Source: Virgisporangium ochraceum (GTDB lineage Bacteria; Actinomycetota; Actinomycetes; Mycobacteriales; Micromonosporaceae). From it: 64,000 nucleotides of DNA. The notes beneath the pieces were generated by a model. It did no database searches, was not told the origin of the DNA, and saw only the letters and a list, made by a program, of their open reading frames with translations. The position numbers were made by a program, and so were the translations under genes. Below, in pieces: positions 16,953 to 24,622 of this stretch (its first letter is position 1; each line of letters opens with the position of its first letter). The stretch lies in the NCBI RefSeq assembly GCF_016863655.1, contig NZ_BOPH01000088.1, positions 372,001 to 436,000 on the forward strand, read 5' to 3'.

Positions 16953-17527
16953 GCGCGCCAACCGGCATGGACGCGGCCACCCTGCGCGAGCTGATCGCCG
17001 GCGGCCGCGGGCCACGGCTGCTGGACGTGCGCACCCCGGCCGAGTTCGAGACCGTCCACATTCCCGGCGCCTACAACGTCCCGCTCGACCTGCTCCGTGA
17101 GCACCGGGCCGAGCTGCGCGCCCACCTCGACGACGAGGTGGTGCTGGTCTGCCGTTCCGGCGCCCGGGCGACCCAGGCCGGGCAGACGCTCGCTGAGGTC
17201 GGGCTGCCCAACGTCCGGGTGCTCGACGGAGGGATGCTCGCCTGGCAGCAGCAGGCAGCCGCCCCGGTCACGCGGGGCCGGCCCCGCTGGGACCTCGAAC
17301 GGCAGGTCCGGCTCGTAGCCGGCGGCATCGTGCTCGTGAGCGTCCTGGCCTCGCTGCTCGTTCCCGGCCTGCAGTGGGTCGCCGCCGTGATGGGCGCCGG
17401 GCTCACCGTCGCGGCGCTGACCAACACCTGCGCGATGGGGATGCTCCTGGCGAGGCTGCCGTACAACCGCCGCGGCAGCTGCGACCTCGACACCATCGTC
17501 GGTCAGCTGAGGGAGGCGACCCCGTGA
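16949..17527 (+). CDS. Rhodanese with C-terminal DUF2892 membrane domain
   Basis: A 192-residue protein like E. coli YgaP. The rhodanese domain (about 5-105) has active loop CRSGAR. The C-terminal part (about 120-180) carries two membrane helices, VRLVAGGIVLVSVLASLLV and AAVMGAGLTVAALTNTCAM, typical of DUF2892. This anchors sulfur transfer at the membrane next to the TauE exporter. It starts on ATGA and ends on GTGA overlaps, so the three genes are translationally coupled. Confidence 0.92.
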   Translation: MSAPTGMDAATLRELIAGGRGPRLLDVRTPAEFETVHIPGAYNVPLDLLREHRAELRAHLDDEVVLVCRSGARATQAGQTLAEVGLPNVRVLDGGMLAWQQQAAAPVTRGRPRWDLERQVRLVAGGIVLVSVLASLLVPGLQWVAAVMGAGLTVAALTNTCAMGMLLARLPYNRRGSCDLDTIVGQLREATP

Positions 17528-18450
17528 CGACCACCGTCGCATTGACCGTGCTGCTGGCCGTCGGCATCGGGGTCAGCCTCGGGCTGCTTGGCGGCGGCGG
17601 GTCCATCCTCGCCGTCCCGCTGCTTGTCTACGTCGCCGGGCTGCCGGCCAAGGAGGCCATCGCCACCTCGCTGCTCGTCGTCGGCGCCACCAGCGCGGTC
17701 GGGGTGCTGCCGCACGCCCGCGCCCACCGGGTCCGCTGGCGCACCGGACTGGTCTTCGGCGTGGCCGGTATGACCGGCGCGTACGCCGGCGGGCGGCTCG
17801 CCGCCTACATCCCGGGGGCGGTGCTGCTCGCCGGGTTCGCGCTGATGATGCTCGCCACCGCGGTCGCGATGATCCGGGGCCGGCGCCCGGATCCCGACCG
17901 GCCCGTTCCGCACGAGCTGCCGGTTCCGCGCGTCATCCTCGACGGCGTCGTCGTCGGCCTGGTCACCGGGCTCGTCGGTGCCGGCGGCGGCTTCCTCGTG
18001 GTCCCCGCCCTTGCTCTGCTCGGCGGCCTACCGATGCCCGTCGCGGTCGGCACCTCGCTCCTCGTCATCGCGATGAAGTCCTTCGCCGGCCTGGCCGGCT
18101 ACCTCGCCGACGTCCACGTCGACTGGACCCTCGCCCTCGCCGTCACCGCGGCCGCCATCCTCGGCAGCCTCGTCGGCGCCCGCTTCGCCGGTCGTATCCC
18201 CGAGAACCGCCTCCGTGCGACGTTCGGTTGGTTCGTCCTCGCCATGGGCGTCCTCGTCCTCGCGCAGCAACTCCCCGGCACCCCCTGGTGGTGGGCGGTC
18301 GGCGGCACGTCCGCGATCGCCGTGGCCGGCGGCGCCGTGCTCCTGCACCACCGGACGGCAGCCATCGTCGCCGCCCGCCGGTTCGGGTCGGCTGGTCAGC
18401 GGGTTGACCAGTTCCGCGAAGCCGACCAACTCTCCGAAGCATCGGAGTAG
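17524..18450 (+). CDS. Sulfite exporter TauE/SafE family protein
   Basis: A 308-residue membrane protein with about eight helices in two repeats, each opening with a glycine-rich segment (SLGLLGGGGSILAVPLL and GLVGAGGGFLVVPALALL) typical of TauE/SafE. Such proteins export sulfite, sulfoacetate or related anions. As the last gene of the persulfide operon it most likely removes sulfite or thiosulfate. GTG 17524 overlaps the previous stop. A hydrophilic C-terminal tail of about 35 residues is extra. Confidence 0.92.
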   Translation: MTTTVALTVLLAVGIGVSLGLLGGGGSILAVPLLVYVAGLPAKEAIATSLLVVGATSAVGVLPHARAHRVRWRTGLVFGVAGMTGAYAGGRLAAYIPGAVLLAGFALMMLATAVAMIRGRRPDPDRPVPHELPVPRVILDGVVVGLVTGLVGAGGGFLVVPALALLGGLPMPVAVGTSLLVIAMKSFAGLAGYLADVHVDWTLALAVTAAAILGSLVGARFAGRIPENRLRATFGWFVLAMGVLVLAQQLPGTPWWWAVGGTSAIAVAGGAVLLHHRTAAIVAARRFGSAGQRVDQFREADQLSEASE

Positions 18451-18492
18451 CGTTGAGACAAATTATGGCGTTCGTGGGCGCGGGGGTACGTG

Positions 18493-20484
18493 ATGAGCGC
18501 CGTTTGGTCGGTGTCGGTGGCGTTGCTGGAGGCGGCTCCCGACGCCATTCTCGGTGTGGATGAGCGCGGCGCGATCGTTCTGGCCAATGAGCAGTCGGTG
18601 CGGATGTTCGGGTATCCGTTGAGTGAACTGATCGGTCAACCGGTGGAGATCCTCGTGCCCGAGGGGGCGCGGCATCGGCATCCGGCCTACCGGGCTACCT
18701 ATGCGGCCGATCCACACGCGCGTCCGATGGGCGCGGGCATCAAGTTGGCGGGTCGTCGCAAGGACGGTGGCGAGTTCCCCGCGGAGATCTCGTTGTCGCC
18801 GGTGGTGACCGACACCGGCAGGCTGACCGCCGTCGTGGTGCGTGACGTGTCCGACCGGGAGCGCGCCGAGGCCCGGTTCGTCGGGTTGTTGGAGGCGGCG
18901 CCGGACGCGATCGTGGGCGTCGACCGGGCGGGGTTGATCGTGATGGCCAACGCCCAGGCGGTCCGACTGTTCGGCTACCGTCGCGACGACCTGATCGGTC
19001 GCCCCATCGAGATCCTGGTGCCGGAGGCCGCCCGTCAGGGCCATCCTCAGCACCGGGACGCCTACTTCGGCGACCCGCGGCCGCGTCCCATGGGTGCGCA
19101 CCTGCAGTTGGCCGCCCGACGCCGGGACGGCACGGAGTTCCCCGTGGAGATCAGCCTGTCCGCACTCGGCACCGGTCCCGACACGATCGTGTCAGCCGCC
19201 ATCCGTGACATCACGGAGCGACTGGAGTTGCAGGCTGAACGCGAACGTCTCAAGGCCCAGGCGGAGCGCGAGCGTCTGCAGACCCGGCTGCACCAGGCCG
19301 AACGTCTGGAGAGCCTGGGACAGCTGGCCGGTGGCGTCGCGCACGACTTCAACAATCTGCTCGCCGTCATGCTCAACTACACCGCGTTCGTCGCGGAAGA
19401 GGTCGCCGAACTCAGGGACGGGTCCGGCGACGACCGCCCGTCGCAGACCGCCCACGAGCGCTGGACGCGACTTCTCAACGACATCGGCCAGATCCGCCGT
19501 GCCGGTGAGCGTGCGACCGAACTGACCCACCAGCTACTGGCGTTCGGACGTCGGGAGGTCGTGCGCCCGATCGTGCTGGACCTCAACACCGTGCTCTCCG
19601 ACGTCGAACAACTGCTGCACCGCACGCTCGGAGAGCACATCTGGCTGCATTCGATGCTGGCCGTCGACCTGTGGCCGGTGCTGGCGGATCCCGGCCAGAT
19701 CGAACAGGTCATCGTCAATCTGGCGGTCAACGCGCGCGACGCCATGCCCGACGGCGGCACGCTGCAGATCCAGACCCGGAACCGGACGCTGACCACCGGC
19801 GAGGCCTCGCTCCACGATCTTCCACCGGGTCGTTACGTCGAGATGCAGGTCGCAGACACCGGCGTCGGCATGTCGCCGGACGTCATCGAACGGGCCTGTG
19901 AGCCGTTCTTCACCACCAAGCCGAAGGGCGAGGGGACCGGGCTGGGGCTCGCCACGATCTACGGCATCGTGTCCCAGGCCGGCGGAGCGATGCGCATCGC
20001 GTCCGTTCCGGGCGCTGGAACGCAGATCACCACGCTGTTCCCGGTGACCGACGCCCAGCCCACCAGAGCCGAGGCGCCGTGTCCGGAGCGGCGCGACCGA
20101 CGGGGCGGGGAGACGGTACTCGTCGTCGAAGACGAGGAGGCGCTGCGAGAGGTGACCCGGCGCATCCTGGACCGCAACGGCTATCACGTCCTGACCGCCG
20201 CCGACGGAGCCGAAGCGGTGAAGGTCGCCGACGCCTACCCCGCCGACATCGACCTGCTCCTCACCGACGTGGTGATGCCGAAGATGCTCGGCAAAGAGGT
20301 GGCCGCACAGCTCCGATCGAGCCGACCCGACGTGCGTGTCCTGTTCATGTCGGGTTACGCCCAACCCGTCCTTGCCTGCCAGGGCACGCTCGACCCGGGC
20401 GTGGTGCTCATCGGCAAACCGTTCACCGAGCCCGATCTGCTCGACCGGATCCGGGCCGTCCTCGACGACACGCCCCGCGACTGA
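18493..20484 (+). CDS. Hybrid sensor kinase: PAS-PAS-HisKA-HATPase-receiver
   Basis: A 663-residue cytosolic protein without membrane helices. Two near-identical PAS domains (about 8-122 and 132-242) share the repeat LLEAAPDAI and RPMGA motifs, which indicates internal duplication. A coiled coil (about 245-275, rich in Glu/Arg/Leu) leads to the H-box GGVAHDFNN with His284. The ATPase domain has N-, G1- and G2-boxes (NARDAM, DTGVGM, GTGLGLA). The receiver (about 541-660) has phospho-acceptor Asp592 in TDVVMPK. In-frame GTG 18490 is an alternative start. The ligand is unknown, and no output domain or cognate regulator lies adjacent. Confidence 0.93.
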   Translation: MSAVWSVSVALLEAAPDAILGVDERGAIVLANEQSVRMFGYPLSELIGQPVEILVPEGARHRHPAYRATYAADPHARPMGAGIKLAGRRKDGGEFPAEISLSPVVTDTGRLTAVVVRDVSDRERAEARFVGLLEAAPDAIVGVDRAGLIVMANAQAVRLFGYRRDDLIGRPIEILVPEAARQGHPQHRDAYFGDPRPRPMGAHLQLAARRRDGTEFPVEISLSALGTGPDTIVSAAIRDITERLELQAERERLKAQAERERLQTRLHQAERLESLGQLAGGVAHDFNNLLAVMLNYTAFVAEEVAELRDGSGDDRPSQTAHERWTRLLNDIGQIRRAGERATELTHQLLAFGRREVVRPIVLDLNTVLSDVEQLLHRTLGEHIWLHSMLAVDLWPVLADPGQIEQVIVNLAVNARDAMPDGGTLQIQTRNRTLTTGEASLHDLPPGRYVEMQVADTGVGMSPDVIERACEPFFTTKPKGEGTGLGLATIYGIVSQAGGAMRIASVPGAGTQITTLFPVTDAQPTRAEAPCPERRDRRGGETVLVVEDEEALREVTRRILDRNGYHVLTAADGAEAVKVADAYPADIDLLLTDVVMPKMLGKEVAAQLRSSRPDVRVLFMSGYAQPVLACQGTLDPGVVLIGKPFTEPDLLDRIRAVLDDTPRD

Positions 20485-21006
20485 CGGTGCCGCCCGGTTT
20501 CGCGCTCGGCGGGGTCACATAGATGTCGCCGGACTGCAGTTCCCACGTGTTGCCCGGGATCGCTACACCGTTGGAACGTACCTGGGTGACCGAGGCGAGG
20601 TCCGTCCCGCTGATGACGAACTGGGGGCCGGGTCGGTCGACGCGAACTTCCGCGGAAAGACCGAGGTGACCGTCGGGGTGGCGGCCTCGAGGACGCGCGT
20701 CCGCGCAGCGCCGACGCCCGTCGACGGCGCAGGCCGGGCGCCCGGACCCGCCGACGTCGTCGGACCGGCCATGACCTTCCCGCCGGTCGTCTTTGCGGCG
20801 GCCCCGGTGCCGGCGGCGGCTGTCGGTGCGGCTGTCGGTGCGGCCGGCGGTGCGGCCGGCGGATCCGTGGTCACCACCGGCGCCTTCGTGGTCCTGGTGC
20901 TCGTGCCGCTCTTCGCGGCACCCGGTGCAGGGGTCGGCTCCGTCGCGAAGGCGGCCCCGGGTGCCCTCACCACGCCGGCCAGTGTCACCAGGACCTTCGC
21001 CAGCAT
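20423..21006 (-). pseudogene. Secreted IPT/TIG-like protein gene broken by a one-base frameshift
   Basis: From ATG 21006 (behind GGGGAAGGACG) the frame encodes a signal-like start (MLAKVLVTLAGVV), a long Ala/Pro/Thr-rich segment, and then TPTVTSVFP, the usual opening of an IPT/TIG Ig-like domain. In frame, the protein then dissolves into low-complexity residues and stops at 20563. In the neighbouring phase the same stretch reads EVRVDRPGPQFVISGTDL and then a valine- and glycine-rich continuation ending in IYVTPPSAKPGGTVS, the rest of such a domain. One missing base near 20651-20655 restores it. The restored frame runs to a stop at 20423, overlapping the kinase gene antisense. It may be a pseudogene or an assembly error. 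Confidence 0.55.
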
Positions 21007-21245
21007 CGTCCTTCCCCGGGCCGGGCGGCGTCGACGGCCCTGACTCTGGATTTCGAGTTCACCAGACACGTCAACCCCCGTGGACGCTCGGCGACACAGG
21101 GTCGTCCGATGTGTCACGAATCTATTCCCGACCCGGCTCGGCCGTGCGGGTTACGCGAAATCGGGAGTGCTCCCGGACGGGGGTCGGCGTGCGCGCGCCA
21201 TGCGCTGCCACGCGGTGGGCCGCCCCACGACAGGCCGCGGACATG

Positions 21246-22676
21246 TCAGGAGGCGCCGCGCGGACCGTGGTGAACCCCACCGTCGAGCGTGTCGACGGTG
21301 GCCAGCAGGTGACGCAACACGTCGCGGCACAGCGACTGCTGCTGGCTGACTGCCAGGTCCCACGTCGGATCGCGCGGGTTGGCGCCGGGATGCGGCCGGG
21401 CGGCGACAGCCATCGCCGACGACGGGGACAGCGCCAGGAAACAGTGCTCGCGGCCGAACGGATGGCCCTCCGGTACGTCGGCGGCACGTACCCGCCAGTC
21501 GTTCCACCTCGACACGTCGGGACCGAGAACGACCACCAGCGGACAGCGCTCCAGCAGCATGCGCCACATCGCCTCCGTCGCGGCGTCGATCGCCGAGCCG
21601 GCCGGGGTGATCGCGGCGACGACCGGTGCGCGCTGACTGGCGCAGGCCTGGCTCGCGATCGTCTGGATGAGCTGACCCATCGCCTCCGGGGTGACGCCGC
21701 TGGTCTGATGGGCGCCACCGTCCAGCAGCACCTCGAACGGGGTACGGGGCACGTCGATCTCGTGGGTGCGCAGCAGAGGTAAGGGCGCTGTCGGCACCGT
21801 CCCGGTGGTCGGAAGGGGACCTTCGCGACCGAGCAGCCGTCCCTGCTTGTAGGTGGCGCCGAACGCGCGCGCCGTCATCGCGTCCTCCCGACTTTCCACC
21901 CTCTCCATCAGCAGCGCCGCGCCGGTGTGTTCGCTCTCGGCGAGCGAGGCGAGAATGGCCTCCGCGGTCTGCCCGACCCGGTTGGTCAGGATGCGCTGAT
22001 CGACCTTGATGACGTCGGGTTCGATGACCGGCAGCAGGGTCAGGCCGGCACTGCTGTAGGCGACGTCGGTGACGGCGATCCCCCAGCCGGCCGCCCGGGC
22101 CCGGCGGACGGTCTCCAGGACCTGGCACGGATAGCGGGACAGCGCCTGTCCGGTGAGGTCGACGAAGACCCGCAGCCGGTCCTCCGCGCTCTTCATCACC
22201 GGGAGCAGGTCGTCGGGGCACGGCTCGATGAGCGAGTCGGCCTCGATGTTGACGAACAGGGACATCGCGGGCGGCAGGTCGGCGGCCAGCATCCGGCGGA
22301 AGGCCTCGGCCCGGCAGACCCAGTCGAGCTCGCCGAGCCGGTCCACCGCACGGGCCGCGTTGAACAACTGCAGCGGGGACCGCAGCGGACCCTCCGGTCC
22401 GCGGGCGAGCGCCTCGAACGCCACGATCTGGTCCCGTCGGGAATCGACGACGGCCTGGAACTCGACGTCCACCGCCCGGTCGGTGATGATCTGGTCGACC
22501 AGGGTGTCGCCCCGGTGCGCCGGCCGCGACCGGTGGTGAGGATCCGCGGCCGCGATCGCGGTGACGCCACGGGAGCCGTTGCCGGCCGGCCCGGGCGATT
22601 CCGGAGTCTGCGGCTCGTTCACCCGGCCGTCGTAGCCTTCACGAGACCACAGCAGCCACCCTGATCGACGCGCCAT
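21246..22676 (-). CDS. EAL-domain protein with C-terminal DICT-like sensor, degenerate catalytic site
   Basis: A 476-residue protein. ATG 22676 follows GGAGG; ATG 22688 is an alternative. The EAL domain spans about 55-300 and keeps the name-giving motif (FEALARG, EAL at 88-90), the VNIE segment, VIKVDQ and the KQGRLLG end. The residues that should bind metal look altered: DLTGQ replaces ELTE, VTDVAYSS replaces the DDFG loop, and LLMERVES replaces the usual EGVE. It is probably a c-di-GMP receptor rather than a phosphodiesterase. The C-terminal 165 residues resemble the DICT sensory domain. It is divergent from the GGDEF gene 142 bp away. Confidence 0.82.
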   Translation of the reverse strand: MARRSGWLLWSREGYDGRVNEPQTPESPGPAGNGSRGVTAIAAADPHHRSRPAHRGDTLVDQIITDRAVDVEFQAVVDSRRDQIVAFEALARGPEGPLRSPLQLFNAARAVDRLGELDWVCRAEAFRRMLAADLPPAMSLFVNIEADSLIEPCPDDLLPVMKSAEDRLRVFVDLTGQALSRYPCQVLETVRRARAAGWGIAVTDVAYSSAGLTLLPVIEPDVIKVDQRILTNRVGQTAEAILASLAESEHTGAALLMERVESREDAMTARAFGATYKQGRLLGREGPLPTTGTVPTAPLPLLRTHEIDVPRTPFEVLLDGGAHQTSGVTPEAMGQLIQTIASQACASQRAPVVAAITPAGSAIDAATEAMWRMLLERCPLVVVLGPDVSRWNDWRVRAADVPEGHPFGREHCFLALSPSSAMAVAARPHPGANPRDPTWDLAVSQQQSLCRDVLRHLLATVDTLDGGVHHGPRGAS

Positions 22677-22818
22677 GGCCGCCTCCATCCCACCCCCGGG
22701 TTACCGGCCATCGGTGTCATCGGCCGACGCCGAGCGAAGCTGAGCGGTTTCCCGACCGGGTCGCCGGGTGGCGGCGGTGGAGTCCTCAGGTCCGGTCGGC
22801 GCCGGCCGACATTGAGGT

Positions 22819-24216
22819 GTGGAGCCAGGTGCCTCGCGAACCCCGTCCGCCGGCGCGGAGGGGAGACTGCGCGCTCTCGCCGGTCTCACGGGAGCCATAG
22901 ACATCGGCTGGACCGACGATCGGCTCCTGCGAACCGTCGTCGACCTCTTTCTCGCCGAGTGGGGAGACTCCTGCACCGTTCGGCTGACCGGCGTCGACGG
23001 CTCCGACGGGACCGGGGTCAGCAGCCACCCGGACGCGGTGCGGGCAATGCTCGACCGTGCCGCCCTGGATCCGACCGTCGTGCCGCGCGCCACCGAGATC
23101 GTCGTGTCCGGAGACGACCCGTTCGGCGACTGGCTGCCCGAACACGGCCTGCGCCAGTACGCCGTCGTGCCCATCGCCGGTAGCGACCGGTCCGTCGGCG
23201 CACTCGTCGTCACCCGGACCACCGACCGTCCCGACTTCAGCGGGGAGGACCTCGCGTTCGCGGCCGTCGTCGCCTCGATCGTCGGAGTCGTCACGATCGG
23301 CCGCCGGGTGCTGGCGCACACCACCACCGTCGTGGACGGGCTCCAGGCCCAGGCCGAGGTCGTCGAGCAGATCTCCGACGCGCTCATCACCTGCGACGAG
23401 CATCTGCGGATTCTGAGCTGGAACACCGCGGCGGAGAAGATCTACGGCTACGCGGCGAGTGAGGCCATCGGATGCGACCTGTCCGCGCTCCTCACCTCGC
23501 AGTACTTCACCACCGACGGGGTGCCGCTGACACTGGACGACGTGCTGACAACCATCAGCGAGACCGGTCGGTGGGACGGTGAGCTGCATGAGCGCCACGC
23601 GGCCGGCACACCGCTCGTCATCCTGGCCTCGGTCAGCGCGGCCGACGGGCGCAGCGGGCACCACGGCGGCCTGGTGCTGGTCAACCGCGACATCACCGCG
23701 CAGCGGCACGAAGAGCACCTCGCGACACATGACGCGCTGACCGGCCTACCCAACCGACGGATGCTCACCAACCGGCTGCACGAGGCGTTCGCCCGCGCGT
23801 GCCGCACCGAGGGGACGATGGCCGTGCTCTTCATCGACCTCGACGGGTTCAAACCGATCAACGACCGGTACGGACACGCTGTCGGCGACGACGTTCTCAT
23901 CATCACCGCGCAACGGTTGGTGAAAGCGGTGCGTCGGACGGACTCCATCGGCCGGCTGGGCGGAGACGAATTCGTGGTGATCCTCGAGGACGCCGGCACC
24001 GATGAGAACATCGGCATGGTGGCCGACCGTATCGTCGAGTCCGTCAGCGCTCCCATGGAGATCGGCGACCACAGCGTCTCCGTGCGTCCGAGCGTCGGAG
24101 TGGCGGTGGCGCGCCGCCCCGACGCCGAAACGCACCGGCCCGACCAGTTGCTCGCCGCGGCCGACCGCGCGATGTACGTGGCGAAGGAGCACGGCCGGCC
24201 GGTATTCGCCGGGTGA
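22819..24216 (+). CDS. GAF-PAS-GGDEF diguanylate cyclase
   Basis: A 465-residue protein. GTG 22819 is the first possible start because a stop lies two codons upstream. A GAF-like domain (about 15-165) is followed by a short coiled coil, a PAS domain (about 180-295) and the GGDEF domain (about 298-465). The catalytic GGDEF is at 381-385, and an intact inhibitory site RxxD (372-375) sits five residues before it, so product inhibition is expected. The metal-binding FIDLDGFKPIND motif is complete. It should make c-di-GMP in response to a cytosolic signal, and it faces the EAL protein across a short promoter region. Confidence 0.93.
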   Translation: MEPGASRTPSAGAEGRLRALAGLTGAIDIGWTDDRLLRTVVDLFLAEWGDSCTVRLTGVDGSDGTGVSSHPDAVRAMLDRAALDPTVVPRATEIVVSGDDPFGDWLPEHGLRQYAVVPIAGSDRSVGALVVTRTTDRPDFSGEDLAFAAVVASIVGVVTIGRRVLAHTTTVVDGLQAQAEVVEQISDALITCDEHLRILSWNTAAEKIYGYAASEAIGCDLSALLTSQYFTTDGVPLTLDDVLTTISETGRWDGELHERHAAGTPLVILASVSAADGRSGHHGGLVLVNRDITAQRHEEHLATHDALTGLPNRRMLTNRLHEAFARACRTEGTMAVLFIDLDGFKPINDRYGHAVGDDVLIITAQRLVKAVRRTDSIGRLGGDEFVVILEDAGTDENIGMVADRIVESVSAPMEIGDHSVSVRPSVGVAVARRPDAETHRPDQLLAAADRAMYVAKEHGRPVFAG

Positions 24217-24231
24217 GAGCACCGGAGCCGG

Positions 24232-24585
24232 TTGTCCTCCCACCCGTCGGTCGATGTCTACGCCCACCTGGTCAACCGCAGCAACCTGCCGGTCCGCGTG
24301 ATCCTGCGATCGACGTGCGACGCCGAGGACCTGGCGATCAAGTGGCGGCACCGCGAGTTCGACCGGTGGTTCCCGCTGGTCCTTCCGCGCGGCGTCACAG
24401 TTCCGCCCGACGACGGCGCGATGATCCGGATCGGGCACGAGTGGACCGAGCCCGCGGCGACAGGGGACCTGCCCGGCCTGTCCACACCGGACGTTCTCAG
24501 CGTCATCGTCATCGACAACAGCGGGCACGCATGGATCCAGGGCTCCACCCGGTGGCAGCGCACACGGGCGAGGACGCGGGCGTGA
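24232..24585 (+). CDS. Hypothetical protein (TTG start)
   Basis: A 117-residue frame that can only start at TTG 24232, six bases after CGGAG, 15 bases behind the GGDEF gene. Composition is protein-like (VYAHLVNRSNLPVRVILRS, then IKWRHREFDRWFPLVLP and VLSVIVIDNSGHAWIQG), suggesting a small beta-rich domain. No family is recognised. It would form the second gene of the GGDEF unit and ends inside a hairpin terminator. The rare start codon lowers confidence. Confidence 0.5.
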   Translation: MSSHPSVDVYAHLVNRSNLPVRVILRSTCDAEDLAIKWRHREFDRWFPLVLPRGVTVPPDDGAMIRIGHEWTEPAATGDLPGLSTPDVLSVIVIDNSGHAWIQGSTRWQRTRARTRA

Positions 24586-24612
24586 CGGCGCCGACCCTGG
24601 GCCGGCGCCGTC
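24584..24612. terminator. Bidirectional hairpin between convergent genes
   Basis: GACGGCGCCG pairs perfectly with CGGCGCCGTC across a nine-base loop, between the stop at 24585 and the converging multicopper oxidase stop at 24623. Confidence 0.7.
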
Positions 24613-24622
24613 ACAGGTGGTT

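Noticed and set aside
18493..20484. PAS hybrid kinase as the DosS/DosT-type sensor of the island
   Set aside because: It has PAS rather than GAF haem domains, a DHp/H-box of another type and a C-terminal receiver, and no NarL-type regulator is next to it.
20563..20655. In-frame Ser/Pro-rich C-terminus of the secreted protein as genuine sequence
   Set aside because: The adjacent phase gives a coherent IPT-like domain, so the in-frame tail is more likely a frameshift product.
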